This document shows, one piece after another, positions 43,915 through 53,903 of a DNA stretch of 64,000 bases; the stretch's first letter is position 1, and each line of letters starts with the position of its first letter. The position numbers and the translations under genes were made by a program. The DNA is from Vibrio penaeicida (GTDB taxonomy: Bacteria; Pseudomonadota; Gammaproteobacteria; Enterobacterales; Vibrionaceae): positions 85,996-149,995 of the forward strand of contig NZ_BFAQ01000017.1 in assembly GCF_002933855.1 (NCBI RefSeq), read 5' to 3'. Under the pieces are notes generated by a model. The model was not told where the DNA came from. It worked only from the letters and a program-made list of their open reading frames with translations, and did no database searches.

Positions 43915-45042
43915 TTAGCAGGTTGAAAGTTCCGCGACAGGTTCTTCAACATCCTGTTGAACCCTAAAGAAGGCTTCGACTAATTCATGGGCTCGTGCAT
44001 CGGGGATTTGTACTGGCGGGCTCTTCATAAAGTAAGCACTAACCGACTCAATAGGGCCACCTAATCCACGTTGAACAGCTAATCCAGCACTGCGAATAGC
44101 ATCCACAACCACACCCGCGCTGTTCGGAGAGTCCTGTACCGACAATCTAAGCTCTAACTCCAGTGGTTGCCCTCCAAAGCCTTCGCCTTCCATGCGAATA
44201 AAGCACAGCTTGTTGTCTTCCTGCCATGGCACATAGTCGGAAGGACCGATGTGGATGTCTCTCGCATCCAGCGGTGTATCCAGCTGAGAATTAACGGATT
44301 GAGTTTTAGAGATTTTTTTCGATTTCAAACGCTCGTGAGCAAGCATGTTCAAGAAATCTGTGTTTCCACCGGTGTTTAACTGGTAAGTACGTTTCAGTGA
44401 GACACCTCGATTGTCAAACAACTTCGTCAGCGCTCGGTGAACAATGGTTGCGCCCACTTGGCTCTTGATATCGTCACCGACGATCGGTACGCCCGCTTGG
44501 CGAAAGCGTTCTGCCCACTCAGGGTTAGAAGCAATGAAAACAGGAACACAGTTCACCATGGCAACTTTGGCTTCTAGGCACGCTTCTGCGAAATGCTTTA
44601 CCGCTTGCTCCGACCCAACGGGGAGGTAGCAAACCAGCACTTGAGCACCGCTTTCCTTCAGTGTATTGACGATATCGACAGGCGCTTGATCAGCGATACG
44701 AAAAGCGTGGTCGTCTGGGTACTCTTCCATGTGACTACTGAATCCATCAAGCACGGGTGCCATTTGAACAATCACATCAGACTTAGGAACATCCGGAGCA
44801 AATACCTGAGTGCAGTTTGGCTTGGCAAATATGGCTTTGTGGAGTGGTTGGTTAACCTTTCTCTCATCGATATCGAAAGCCGAGACCACCTCAATATCGC
44901 TACAACGCCACGGTCCAATCTTATCTTGCATAAGACCATTCGATACGGATTGGTTCTCTGGTTTTCCGTAGTGATGAATACCCTGAATCAGTGAACTGGC
45001 GCAGTTACCAACGCCTGCAATCGCAACCTTAATCTTTCCCAT
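43915..45042 (-). CDS. Myo-inositol-1-phosphate synthase
   Basis: 375 aa from the ATG at 45042 (AAGGATGA upstream). The enzyme converts glucose 6-phosphate to inositol phosphate using a bound NAD+. The Rossmann start is VAIAGVGNCASSLIQGIHHYG. Family motifs include VNCVPVFIASNPEWAERF, GDDIKSQVGATIVHRAL and QLNTGGNTDFLNM, and the length is that of the short actinobacterial/archaeal type. It is the first gene of the minus-strand operon. De novo inositol synthesis is unusual in gammaproteobacteria, so this gene strongly suggests a dedicated inositol product. Confidence 0.93.
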   Translation of the reverse strand: MGKIKVAIAGVGNCASSLIQGIHHYGKPENQSVSNGLMQDKIGPWRCSDIEVVSAFDIDERKVNQPLHKAIFAKPNCTQVFAPDVPKSDVIVQMAPVLDGFSSHMEEYPDDHAFRIADQAPVDIVNTLKESGAQVLVCYLPVGSEQAVKHFAEACLEAKVAMVNCVPVFIASNPEWAERFRQAGVPIVGDDIKSQVGATIVHRALTKLFDNRGVSLKRTYQLNTGGNTDFLNMLAHERLKSKKISKTQSVNSQLDTPLDARDIHIGPSDYVPWQEDNKLCFIRMEGEGFGGQPLELELRLSVQDSPNSAGVVVDAIRSAGLAVQRGLGGPIESVSAYFMKSPPVQIPDARAHELVEAFFRVQQDVEEPVAELSTC

Positions 45043-45278
45043 CAATCATCCTTAAATATCAATAAATATCCGTATATGCAGAAATCCATTCTGTAAATCT
45101 TACTTCCACCTATCCAACCGTCATGAATTTCAAGCGGGTTTTATAAATGAATGATTTATAGATAATTTCATTAGCCAACCAATATGCAACAAAATATTAA
45201 TATGATGAAAACTTACTGTAAACATGCTGAAATACCATTCAAATAACCAACAATTACTTTATAAAATAGAGGTCAGTA
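45043..45278. other. Divergent promoter region between the inositol operon and the flippase-pgpA pair
   Basis: 236 nt, AT-rich, no gene. Both operons must start here. I see no clear operator or convincing -35/-10 pair. Confidence 0.4.
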
Positions 45279-46547
45279 TTGACAATTAAAACAAAAGAGA
45301 CAAAAAGAAAGGTTTTATTGGTCGGAAATATCATCCTATGCAGTGCAGCCATTGAGTTCATTATGCTTTCACTCATTACCAGTCGAGGAACGGCAGATGA
45401 AATCGGTAAGTTTTTGTTTGGCTTAACTTTTATACAACTATTTTCAAGCATGCTGACTTTAGGCTTACCTCCGCTCTTGGTGAGATTGAGCCAAACGCTT
45501 AACGGTAAAAATTGGACACCAGAAATCGGCAAGCTATTTACAATAGTTGCGGCGGTCACGACCCTTTTTAGTCTTTTTTTCGTACAATACTCATCAGATT
45601 TGACCAGTTGGCTGAATCGTGATTATCTGACCAAAGTCATGCTCCTTCTTGTTAGTTGCACTTCACTTACAACATTTTTGTTTCTTTGGTGCGGGCTTTT
45701 ACAAGGAAAAAATCGTCCTATTTTGGCAAGTTCACTGCAATTTTTTGCTATTCCTATTGTTATGGGCACTTTACTCCTCTCCCAATCTAAAAGTTCACTG
45801 GAACACACCAAGCTTTTGGAGCTCTATTTAATGAGTTGTGCTTCCGTTACAGCATTATCATTTACTGTTTGGTTGTTATCCGGCACTTCACCTAACTCGA
45901 ATAGTAAAACTGAAGATGCAAACCACAAATCGTGGAAAACGTTCGCGCTCAATGCGCTGATGCAGCAATGGCTCATGTGGGGCGGTTTACTACTGGCAAG
46001 CCCTTTTATTAGTGACTCGGACTTTGCTCTCCTTTCTCTCGCACAAAAGCTTTCTGTGACCTTGGCAATTCCGCTGTTTTCGATGAATTACGTCATTGCC
46101 CCTAAGCTCGCCGCCGCTTATTTAGACCAAGCATCTGGTGAATTAAGGCAACTCGTAGCGTTATCCATTCGAATTTTAAGAGCATGGTTACCTCCCTATT
46201 TTTTCGCCATTTGTGTTATTGGAGCTATCGCTCTCTACTACCTTGGGGGACAGTATTCATCAGCGATACCTTATTTTTTTGTCTTTCTTCTTGGTCAATT
46301 GTTTAACGTTTGGTCAGGGTCGGTGGGAGTCATTTTGATGATGACGCATAACGAGAAGAGTTTCAGTTGGGTACTGATTTACAGCTGCATACTCAGTGCA
46401 TTTGTGACCCTCACATTAAGCTGGCAATTTGGTGCTTACGGGGCAGCGCTTGGCTGCACTTTTTCGCTCTTCATTCAAAATGGATTAGCAATGCGGGCGA
46501 TCAGAAAGAAATTGGGCTATCAACTTTTACAAAGAGACTTTGCATGA
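45279..46547 (+). CDS. Wzx-like flippase / polysaccharide biosynthesis membrane protein, TTG start
   Basis: 422 aa with about twelve hydrophobic segments and the MATE/MOP-superfamily N-terminus typical of Wzx flippases (VLLVGNIILCSAAIEFIMLSLITSRGTADEIGKFLFGLTFIQLFSSMLTLGLPPLLVRL). The start is a TTG at 45279 with AGAGGT about 7 nt upstream. No ATG near the N-terminus fits. It is divergent from the inositol operon and overlaps pgpA by ATGA. It likely moves a lipid-linked product of the operon across the inner membrane. The exact substrate is inferred from context only. Confidence 0.78.
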   Translation: MTIKTKETKRKVLLVGNIILCSAAIEFIMLSLITSRGTADEIGKFLFGLTFIQLFSSMLTLGLPPLLVRLSQTLNGKNWTPEIGKLFTIVAAVTTLFSLFFVQYSSDLTSWLNRDYLTKVMLLLVSCTSLTTFLFLWCGLLQGKNRPILASSLQFFAIPIVMGTLLLSQSKSSLEHTKLLELYLMSCASVTALSFTVWLLSGTSPNSNSKTEDANHKSWKTFALNALMQQWLMWGGLLLASPFISDSDFALLSLAQKLSVTLAIPLFSMNYVIAPKLAAAYLDQASGELRQLVALSIRILRAWLPPYFFAICVIGAIALYYLGGQYSSAIPYFFVFLLGQLFNVWSGSVGVILMMTHNEKSFSWVLIYSCILSAFVTLTLSWQFGAYGAALGCTFSLFIQNGLAMRAIRKKLGYQLLQRDFA

Positions 46548-47023
46548 ATACTTCAGGGAAAATTAATCTTCTTAAACCACATCAATTTTTCGCCCTCGGT
46601 TTTGGGCTTGGGCTTGCACCAAAACTACCTGGCACCATTGGTGCGTTAGCCGCTATTCCACTTATTTATGTCGTAGGCCAAACCAGCGTGATGTGGCAAC
46701 TCGCTCTAGGGCTAGTAATTTGCGTGTATGGCATTCTCTGCTGCGATAAAACCGCAAAAGAGCTTGGAGAAAAAGACCCGCAAATGATCGTATGGGATGA
46801 AGTGGCGGGGTTTTACATAGCGATGATCGCCTTTCCGTTTGAATGGGGTTACTTGCTCGCAGCGTTTTTCCTTTTCCGTGCTTTTGACATTTTAAAACCC
46901 TATCCGATCAGTTGGGCAGACAAAAAGCTAAAAGGGGGGCTAGGCATTATGTTGGATGACATTTTGGCGGGTATTGCAGCTTGGCTTTGCGTCTACGGGC
47001 TCAGCTTACTCGGCGTATTATAA
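46544..47023 (+). CDS. Phosphatidylglycerophosphatase A-like phosphatase
   Basis: 159 aa from the ATG at 46544, overlapping the flippase stop. PgpA motifs are present: GFGLGLAPKLPGTIGALAAIP near residues 18-38, the metal-binding KDPQMIVWDEVAGF near 78-90, and AFDILKPYPISWADKKLKGGLGIMLDDILAG near 112-142. PgpA removes a terminal phosphate from phosphatidylglycerophosphate. A housekeeping pgpA is normally elsewhere, so this extra copy next to an inositol operon may dephosphorylate a phosphatidylinositol-phosphate-like product (inference). A terminator follows. Confidence 0.88.
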   Translation: MNTSGKINLLKPHQFFALGFGLGLAPKLPGTIGALAAIPLIYVVGQTSVMWQLALGLVICVYGILCCDKTAKELGEKDPQMIVWDEVAGFYIAMIAFPFEWGYLLAAFFLFRAFDILKPYPISWADKKLKGGLGIMLDDILAGIAAWLCVYGLSLLGVL

Positions 47024-47054
47024 AGAGGGAGCAGAAATGCCCCCTCTCGCTTTT
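47024..47054 (+). terminator. Terminator after the pgpA-like gene
   Basis: AGAGGGAG / CCCCCTCT arms (one mismatch) with an 8-nt loop, followed by CGCTTTT. Confidence 0.75.
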
Positions 47055-47080
47055 AGTTACTGACTTTTACTTTCTTCTAT

Positions 47081-48991
47081 TTACTGACAAGCCCCTAAGT
47101 CTCGCCAAACTCCCCATGTACCTGTTTGAGTGGGGTCTTCACCTTGAGTCCACCATTTGGCTTCGTAGTTTTTACCTGCTTGGGAAACTTTGTCGCCCTT
47201 CAGGTAAATGGTGTCTGCATCCCACAGCGGTGTCGTACAATTCCCGTTATCAACAATGGTTATGGACTGGCTCGACGAATTGGTCTGCCCTGTGGTGTCA
47301 GTGACCGTTAGGGTAACCGTATAGCTCCCTGCAGCATTGTAAGTATGCGCGGTATTAGGTTGTGTGGACATCGCCCCATCACCGAACGACCACTGGTGAC
47401 CAGCGACTCCTTTGTCATCAGATGAACGATCCGTGACCGTGACTTGCTTACCCGATACAGAAGCGTCAAAAACCGCTAAAGGAGGACGATCTGTAGGAAT
47501 ATCCTTACATCCTTGCCCTGTCAGTGCGCCAGCATTCACTCCCACTTTGTTAAAGGCATAAACGATGTCATCGACACAGTACCCTAAATCTACTGCCGCT
47601 TTCACAACACCCACGGCACCTTGGTCGTAAGTCGATCGCGGTGTCCAATACATCTGGTTAGCTAACACAAATACGTCGAAGGCTTTGCGAATATCCCAAC
47701 CTTGGGTATTAGCCAACAGATAAAATGAACGGTTATATACGCCAGAGCTATAATGCACATTCAGCCCCTGGCGGTAATCCTTAGCATGATCAATGGATTT
47801 ACCATCACGTGATGGCGTATCCATGTAGCGCATAGAACCTGAGCCTTTGAATATCTGATCGCCGATTTTCCAGTTAAAGCTCCCGGTATGGTAATAAACT
47901 GCGGCAGCAGCAGAAATGTCAGAAAACGCTTCGTTCATCCCACCTGACTGGTTTTTATATTCAAGATTGGAATTTTGCTGAGTGAAACCATGGCTGACTT
48001 CGTGGGCGACCACATCCAAGCTGACTAATGGGTAAAAGCGCGTCGCACCATCACCAAAGGTCATCTGGCGACCATCCCAAAATGCGTTTTCGTAACTGTT
48101 ACCGTAATGAACGCGTAGCCTAAGCTTTTGGGTTAGCGGCGCTGTTTGATACCAGTCCTTATACATTTTGAACACCACTTGCCCAAAGGCATGGGCATCG
48201 TTCAGTGGTGAATAGGCGCCATTCACTTCGCGACTGGTGTTTTCATAACAGTTAAAGGAGTGGATTGAGCCGCCCGCTTGCTGCTGCTTCATATCTAGCG
48301 TTTCAACATTGGCAGAATCAAGGCTGCAAGTGCCATTTATCTCTTTCACGTCAAACGCAGGGTAATCGGTACCAAAATGATAGCGACCTGTTTTCGCGTT
48401 TCCCCCAGGTCCGGTTCCTTGTGCAAAAGCGATCGCATCCCACGTATCTAAAATAGCGCCACTTTTAGCATCTATAAATGCATAAGGACGGGACGGATCT
48501 TCTGCATAGACGACATAAGAGACTTGCCACGCCAAATGTGCCGTGTCTTTTTCGTCCAACCATACCACTAAGTTCTTCTCAGGTTGGGACACTTTTATCA
48601 GGTCGTGATTCCAATGCTGAGCCAATATGGAAACACTTTCATTTTCTGATATTGATGGGATCACATCGGAAAGGTCTTGTTCGATTCCCGTGATCAAATC
48701 GCCTGAAAAGCTCTCTGCCGACCGAAGTGCACTCGCGGTCGAAACTAAGCTTTCACCATAAACAGGGATCCCTTTGTACATTTGCTGTAGCTTGGTTTTT
48801 GAGATGTCATTATTGAGTTTTACTGAAGCCGTTGTTTCAAACTGATGTTGCTCGACCAGCTCTGAAATAGACATTAGTTGGCTTCTTTCCGCACCTTCAT
48901 CCAAGTTGACTCGATTGGCTGCAATAGCCTGGGACGTTAACGCACTTGTGACTGAAAGGGCTAAAAATAGCCCAGTGGTGTTGAGTTTCAT
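47081..48991 (-). CDS. Secreted M4 (vibriolysin-type) zinc metalloprotease with PKD and chitin-binding domains
   Basis: 636 aa from the ATG at 48991 (GGAGT 6 nt upstream); an ATG four codons earlier overlaps that ribosome site. A signal peptide (about 1-25, ending SQAIAA) is followed by an FTP/PepSY propeptide (about 30-195). The catalytic domain holds the zinc motif HEVSH near residue 331, the third ligand in GGMNEAFSD, and the His in YSSGVYN/ KSIDHAKDY. After the M4 domain come a PKD domain (about 505-590; GHQWSFGDG, HTYNAAGSYTVTLTV) and a C-terminal carbohydrate-binding module of the CBM5/12 chitin-binding type (ending with WDADTIYLKGDKV, YEAKWWTQGEDP). Such proteases are exported through the type II system and cut host or environmental proteins. 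The PKD-CBM tail suggests binding to chitin surfaces. Confidence 0.92.
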   Translation of the reverse strand: MKLNTTGLFLALSVTSALTSQAIAANRVNLDEGAERSQLMSISELVEQHQFETTASVKLNNDISKTKLQQMYKGIPVYGESLVSTASALRSAESFSGDLITGIEQDLSDVIPSISENESVSILAQHWNHDLIKVSQPEKNLVVWLDEKDTAHLAWQVSYVVYAEDPSRPYAFIDAKSGAILDTWDAIAFAQGTGPGGNAKTGRYHFGTDYPAFDVKEINGTCSLDSANVETLDMKQQQAGGSIHSFNCYENTSREVNGAYSPLNDAHAFGQVVFKMYKDWYQTAPLTQKLRLRVHYGNSYENAFWDGRQMTFGDGATRFYPLVSLDVVAHEVSHGFTQQNSNLEYKNQSGGMNEAFSDISAAAAVYYHTGSFNWKIGDQIFKGSGSMRYMDTPSRDGKSIDHAKDYRQGLNVHYSSGVYNRSFYLLANTQGWDIRKAFDVFVLANQMYWTPRSTYDQGAVGVVKAAVDLGYCVDDIVYAFNKVGVNAGALTGQGCKDIPTDRPPLAVFDASVSGKQVTVTDRSSDDKGVAGHQWSFGDGAMSTQPNTAHTYNAAGSYTVTLTVTDTTGQTNSSSQSITIVDNGNCTTPLWDADTIYLKGDKVSQAGKNYEAKWWTQGEDPTQTGTWGVWRDLGACQ

Positions 48992-49003
48992 TCTACACTC
49001 CAT

Positions 49004-49331
49004 TGATTTTTAATGTTAAAGGCACGTTACTGATTAAACTTCCATGCCCAATGCATCTGCCTACTACCCAAAGGCTATTAACACTTAGAAGGAGAATTTT
49101 GATTCAACAAATTTGACTGAGAGCTTTTTAGGAAATATGTGTCGATGATGTGAGGAATGTGAAAATGACAAAGTCATCATTGATTATTGATCATGAGGCG
49201 CATCCAATTTAGGACAAATTCCAAGCAAAGATATTGACTGAATAGTTACTCAAAAATTTCGATATTTGAAAGGGTTAACAATCCGAAGCTGTTGGAAGCC
49301 CCTAATGATAACAACGATTAGGGACATCAAA
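49004..49331. other. 328-nt gap upstream of the M4 protease gene
   Basis: No gene supported. It holds the upstream regulatory region of the protease and, at 49300-49323, a CCCTAAT/ATTAGGG hairpin just past the end of the next gene that could act as its terminator but lacks a T run on the minus strand. Confidence 0.45.
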
Positions 49332-49763
49332 TTAACGATGAGATTCGATGGTATAGACGAGAGAGTTTTGCCGACCTACAGACTCATTTTGTCCAACTCT
49401 TTGGGTAAAGATAGCCAAACCGCGTTTGTTTGTTAGGCACTTGAATAGAACAGTATGAGTGGGTTTATTTTCTGGTAAAGATTCATCACCAATATACAAA
49501 CCAATACCGTTGTCTTTATCTAATACTTTGTATCGATATTTCCCTTTGAAGGGACCTATTTCTCGATTGAGGAACTCAGTAAGGTACTCTTCAGCAGAAT
49601 ACGAAACTTTAGCAATTGCGCCTGCATTAGGGTTTTGTTGGCTATAGATGGGGTCAACCACACTCACAAGTGTCATGCCTGCGAGAGATTCCGGAACCTG
49701 GCAATCGGCGAACGCCGCAGAGGATAACAACATAGACGATAACAGTAGCGAAGTTCTGATCAT
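49332..49763 (-). CDS. Small exported protein of unknown function
   Basis: 143 aa from the ATG at 49763, which has AAGGAAAA 8 nt upstream. A clear signal peptide (IRTSLLLSSMLLSSAAFA) ends in an A-x-A-type site before DCQVPESLAG. The mature protein has a second Cys (LFKCLTNKRG), so a disulfide with the Cys after the signal peptide is likely in the periplasm. It is beta-rich (KYRYKVLDKDNGIGLYIGD). I recognise no family. It stands alone between the protease and typA. Confidence 0.7.
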   Translation of the reverse strand: MIRTSLLLSSMLLSSAAFADCQVPESLAGMTLVSVVDPIYSQQNPNAGAIAKVSYSAEEYLTEFLNREIGPFKGKYRYKVLDKDNGIGLYIGDESLPENKPTHTVLFKCLTNKRGLAIFTQRVGQNESVGRQNSLVYTIESHR

Positions 49764-49905
49764 AACGTTTTCCTTTATATTGAATTGGAAAAGTACATTA
49801 TGGCGATCGTCGCATATTATCAATTTTATAAATCTAATATTAACCCAAAGTCCAACAACTTAGAACAACTTGAAATGGCAAGAGAGGGTTTGGATCCAAT
49901 ATAAC

Positions 49906-49937
49906 AAAAAGCCCCGCCAGCAAAACTGACAGGGCTT
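49906..49937 (-). terminator. Terminator after typA
   Basis: On the minus strand AAGCCCTGTCAG / CTGGCGGGGCTT arms with a TTTTG loop, followed by TTTTG. Two mismatches or G-T pairs. Confidence 0.8.
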
Positions 49938-49959
49938 CATTATTTTCCGGCGTTATGAA

Positions 49960-51789
49960 TTACTTTGCTGGACGCGCAGCACGCTTACGTTCGTTCTCAG
50001 TAAGTAATTTCTTACGGATGCGAATGTTTTCTGGCGTTACTTCGACTAGTTCATCTTCATCAATAAACTCAAGTGCTTGCTCTAGCGTGTACTTGATTGG
50101 TGGAGACAGAACCTGCGCTTCATCTGTACCAGATGCACGAACGTTAGTTAGCTGCTTACCTTTCAAACAGTTCACAGTTAAGTCGTTCGAACGGTTATGA
50201 ATGCCGATGATTTGACCTTCGTAAACTTCGTCTGCGTGCTCTGCAAATAGACGACCACGATCTTGTAGGTTGAACAGTGCGTAAGTCAGTGCCTTACCTG
50301 TTGCGTTCGAAACCAATACGCCATTGTTACGCTGACCAATTACGCCACCTTTGTGTGGACCGTAGTGATCGAACGTATGGTAAAGAAGACCAGAGCCAGA
50401 CGTTAGCGTTAGGAATTCCGTTTGGAAACCAATCAAACCACGAGAAGGCATCATAAAGTCCATGCGTACACGACCTTTACCATCTGGAGACATGTCTGTT
50501 AGCTCACCTTTACGTAAGCCGATGTTCTCCATGATGCCACCTTGGTGCTCTTCTAGCACGTCGATGGTTACCGTTTCGTACGGTTCCATCAGCTGACCAT
50601 CTTCTTCTTTGATGATAACTTCAGGGCGCGATACCGCTAGCTCGAAGCCTTCACGGCGCATGTTTTCAATTAGGATAGATAGGTGAAGCTCACCACGACC
50701 AGATACACGGAAACGATCTGGGTTATCCGTTTCTTCAACACGCAGTGCTACGTTGTGAACCAATTCTTTCTCTAGACGCTCAAGAATGTTACGAGACGTC
50801 ACGAACTTACCTTCTTTACCCGCGAACGGAGAAGTGTTTACTTGGAACGTCATGGTTACTGTTGGCTCATCAACAGAAAGCGGCTTCATTGCTTCAACGT
50901 TGTTTTGATCACAGATAGTGTCTGAGATTTTCAGCTCACCAAGACCTGTAATTGCAATGATGTCACCAGCGTTTGCTTGTTCAACTTCATGGCGCTCTAG
51001 ACCTAGGTAACCCAGTACAGTACCCACTTTACCGTTACGCTGCTTGCCATCTGAACTCACGATGGTCACTTGTTGGTTTGGCTTAACAGAACCACGAGTA
51101 ACACGAGCAACACCAATAACACCTACGTATGAGCTGTAATCAAGTTGAGAGATTTGCATTTGAAGTGAACCGTCGATATCAACGTTAGGCGCTTCAACAG
51201 TATCTACAACTGCTTGGAACAATGGTTCCATGTTCTCGCCTTCTTCGCCCTCTTCTAGCGTAGCCCAGCCGTTAAGTGCTGATGCGTAAACCACTTGGAA
51301 GTCTAGCTGTTCGTCGGTTGCGCCTAGGTTGTCGAATAAGTCGAATACTTGATCCATAACCCAATCAGGACGAGCACCAGGACGGTCAATTTTGTTGATA
51401 ACAACAATCGGCTTAAGTCCGTGTGCAAACGCTTTTTGCGTTACGAAGCGCGTTTGAGGCATTGGGCCATCAACCGCATCAACGATAAGCAGAACAGAAT
51501 CAACCATCGACATGATACGCTCAACTTCACCACCGAAATCGGCGTGTCCAGGGGTATCTACGATGTTGATGCGGTAGTCATTCCAGTTAATTGCTGTGTT
51601 TTTAGCAAGAATGGTAATGCCACGCTCTTTCTCGATGTCGTTCGAGTCCATGACTCGCTCTTCCGCTTCGCCGCGAGACTCAAGGGTGCCTGATTGTTGT
51701 AGCAATTTATCAACCAGAGTCGTTTTACCGTGGTCAACGTGCGCGATGATCGCGATATTTCTCAATTTATCAATCTGTGGGGTAGCCAT
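49960..51789 (-). CDS. typA: Ribosome-associated GTPase TypA/BipA
   Basis: 609 aa from the ATG at 51789, the length and N-terminus usual for the family ([19 protein letters not shown]); a longer frame to 51831 is less likely. The G1 motif is [10 protein letters not shown]3 is DTPGHADF, and G4 is NKIDRP. The C-terminal domain with [12 protein letters not shown] is specific to TypA. It assists ribosome assembly and stress-related translation, especially at low temperature. It is divergent from glnA, an arrangement conserved in enterobacteria and vibrios. Confidence 0.97.
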   Translation of the reverse strand: MATPQIDKLRNIAIIAHVDHGKTTLVDKLLQQSGTLESRGEAEERVMDSNDIEKERGITILAKNTAINWNDYRINIVDTPGHADFGGEVERIMSMVDSVLLIVDAVDGPMPQTRFVTQKAFAHGLKPIVVINKIDRPGARPDWVMDQVFDLFDNLGATDEQLDFQVVYASALNGWATLEEGEEGENMEPLFQAVVDTVEAPNVDIDGSLQMQISQLDYSSYVGVIGVARVTRGSVKPNQQVTIVSSDGKQRNGKVGTVLGYLGLERHEVEQANAGDIIAITGLGELKISDTICDQNNVEAMKPLSVDEPTVTMTFQVNTSPFAGKEGKFVTSRNILERLEKELVHNVALRVEETDNPDRFRVSGRGELHLSILIENMRREGFELAVSRPEVIIKEEDGQLMEPYETVTIDVLEEHQGGIMENIGLRKGELTDMSPDGKGRVRMDFMMPSRGLIGFQTEFLTLTSGSGLLYHTFDHYGPHKGGVIGQRNNGVLVSNATGKALTYALFNLQDRGRLFAEHADEVYEGQIIGIHNRSNDLTVNCLKGKQLTNVRASGTDEAQVLSPPIKYTLEQALEFIDEDELVEVTPENIRIRKKLLTENERKRAARPAK

Positions 51790-52078
51790 GGATCTAGATT
51801 CACTTATAAAAGAAGCCGCCTCCCCCATCACATTTGTGTCATGACGAATAGCCGCTTACTTGATTTAAAAAACGGTCAATAATGTACCAGATTTTAGGAA
51901 AAAGCCTAGGAATATGTGATCTCAAGCGGCGAAAAGTGGCGCTATTTGTAACATTTGAGTTAATTAAACCATTTTAAAGCCAAAAAACTTGATTTTCGGG
52001 TCGTAAAAAGTCGATTGACAAACATGCCAATTGATCGCTGAATAGGTCTGACTCTATCGTGTTAGTAAGTTCATTTTG

Positions 52079-52099
52079 TTTGCACCATATAAGTGCAAA
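52079..52099 (+). promoter_or_regulatory. NtrC-binding site upstream of glnA
   Basis: TTTGCAC-(7 nt)-GTGCAAA palindrome with core TGCACCATATAAGTGCA, a 17-bp fit to the NtrC consensus. Further GGTGC/GCACC half-sites lie at 52112-52131. About 100 bp upstream of the sigma-54 promoter, a normal enhancer distance. Confidence 0.85.
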
Positions 52100-52180
52100 T
52101 GCAGATCATTATGGTGCAACATGAAGCACCAAAATTGCGAATGAACTTATAACTACATGATATTTAAAGGATCTATTTTT

Positions 52181-52196
52181 TGGCACACTTTTAGCT
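52181..52196 (+). promoter_or_regulatory. Sigma-54 promoter of glnA
   Basis: TGGCACACTTTTAGCT has the GG of the -24 box and the GC of the -12 box at the required spacing. The -12 box has TAGC in place of TTGC. The transcript would start about 95 nt before the glnA ATG. Confidence 0.85.
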
Positions 52197-52302
52197 TTCA
52201 CAGAACTGTCATCGATTAATGCTATTAAATGTTTATATTAATCAATGCCGGTTTAACTAAACTTGTGCACCAACGCTTTAATAACACTGGAGGTTATCCA
52301 AG

Positions 52303-53712
52303 ATGTCAGTAGAAAACGTTCTATCGTTAATCCAAGAAAACGAAGTTAAGTTTGTTGACCTACGCTTTACCGACACTAAAGGTAAAGAACAGCACATTTC
52401 TATCCCTGCTCACCAAATCGATGCAGACTTCTTCGAAGAAGGTAAAATGTTCGATGGTTCTTCTGTTGCTGGCTGGAAAGGCATCAACGAGTCAGACATG
52501 GTGATGATGCCGGATGCATCAAGCGCAGTTCTTGACCCATTCACTGAAGATGCAACGCTAAACGTACGTTGTGACATTCTAGAGCCTGCTACTATGCAAG
52601 GCTACGACCGTGACCCTCGCTCTATCGCTAAACGTGCTGAAGAATACATGCGCTCATCTGGCGTAGCAGACACAGTTCTTGTTGGTCCTGAGCCAGAGTT
52701 CTTCCTATTTGACGACGTGAAATTCAACACTGACATGTCTGGTTCTTTCTTTAAGATTGACGACATCGAAGCGGCTTGGAACACAGGTTCTGAAATTGAA
52801 GGCGGTAACAAAGGTCACCGTCCAGGCGTTAAAGGTGGTTACTTCCCAGTAGCACCAGTCGATTCATCTCAAGATATCCGTTCTGCTATGTGTTTGATCA
52901 TGGAAGAAATGGGTCTAGTTGTTGAAGCACACCACCATGAAGTTGCGACTGCTGGTCAAAACGAAATCGCTACACGTTTCAACACGTTGACTGAAAAAGC
53001 GGATGAAATCCAAATTTACAAATACGTTGTACATAACGTTGCACACGCATTTGGTAAGACAGCGACATTCATGCCTAAACCACTTGTTGGTGACAACGGT
53101 AGCGGCATGCACGTACACCAATCTCTAGCGAAAGACGGTGTTAACCTGTTCGCTGGCGACAAGTACGGCGGCCTATCTGAAATGGCGCTTCACTACATTG
53201 GCGGTATCATCAAGCACGCTCGCGCAATCAACGCATTCGCGAACGCTTCTACGAACTCATACAAGCGTCTTGTACCTGGCTTCGAAGCACCTGTAATGCT
53301 TGCATACTCTGCACGTAACCGTTCTGCTTCTATCCGTATCCCTGTGGTACCAAGCCCGAAAGCACGTCGTATCGAAGTACGTTTCCCAGATCCAACAGGA
53401 AACCCATACCTAGCGTTTGCTTGTATGCTTATGGCTGGTCTTGACGGTATTAAGAACAAGATCCACCCTGGTGAAGCAATGGATAAAGACCTTTACGACC
53501 TTCCAGCTGAAGAAGCGGCAGAGATCCCAACAGTTGCGGAATCTCTACAAGAAGCGCTTGCAGCACTAGACGAAGATCGTGAGTTCCTAACAGCAGGTGG
53601 CGTATTCTCTGATGACTTCATCGATTCTTACATCACATTGAAGTCTAAAGAAGTTGAGCAAATCAACATGACGACTCACCCACTTGAGTTTGAACTTTAC
53701 TACTCAGTGTAA
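52303..53712 (+). CDS. glnA: Glutamine synthetase type I
   Basis: 469 aa, the usual bacterial GSI-beta length. It makes glutamine from glutamate, ammonia and ATP, as a dodecamer in the cytoplasm. Visible motifs are [60 protein letters not shown] and the adenylylation loop with [25 protein letters not shown] at the C-terminus. A strong ribosome site (GGAGG) precedes the ATG. NtrC and sigma-54 sites upstream and glnL-glnG downstream fit nitrogen control. The adenylylation tyrosine region (DLYDLPAEE) is intact. Confidence 0.98.
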   Translation: MSVENVLSLIQENEVKFVDLRFTDTKGKEQHISIPAHQIDADFFEEGKMFDGSSVAGWKGINESDMVMMPDASSAVLDPFTEDATLNVRCDILEPATMQGYDRDPRSIAKRAEEYMRSSGVADTVLVGPEPEFFLFDDVKFNTDMSGSFFKIDDIEAAWNTGSEIEGGNKGHRPGVKGGYFPVAPVDSSQDIRSAMCLIMEEMGLVVEAHHHEVATAGQNEIATRFNTLTEKADEIQIYKYVVHNVAHAFGKTATFMPKPLVGDNGSGMHVHQSLAKDGVNLFAGDKYGGLSEMALHYIGGIIKHARAINAFANASTNSYKRLVPGFEAPVMLAYSARNRSASIRIPVVPSPKARRIEVRFPDPTGNPYLAFACMLMAGLDGIKNKIHPGEAMDKDLYDLPAEEAAEIPTVAESLQEALAALDEDREFLTAGGVFSDDFIDSYITLKSKEVEQINMTTHPLEFELYYSV

Positions 53713-53741
53713 AATTGATGTAATTATTTACATAATTATTA

Positions 53742-53768
53742 GGCTCGCCTCGCAGGCGGGCCTTTTTT
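53742..53768 (+). terminator. Rho-independent terminator after glnA
   Basis: GGCTCGCCT-CGC-AGGCGGGCC hairpin followed by six Ts. Confidence 0.93.
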
Positions 53769-53903
53769 ATATTTCACTTTAATTAACAAGCCCTTAGCAT
53801 TAGGTTAAAACTCAAGCATTTTAGCGTGACGCCCTACCTTACTTAAAAACAAAATAAGAGGCGCAGCTTATAACTTTTAACGTACTCTACACTGGTGCTT
53901 ACA

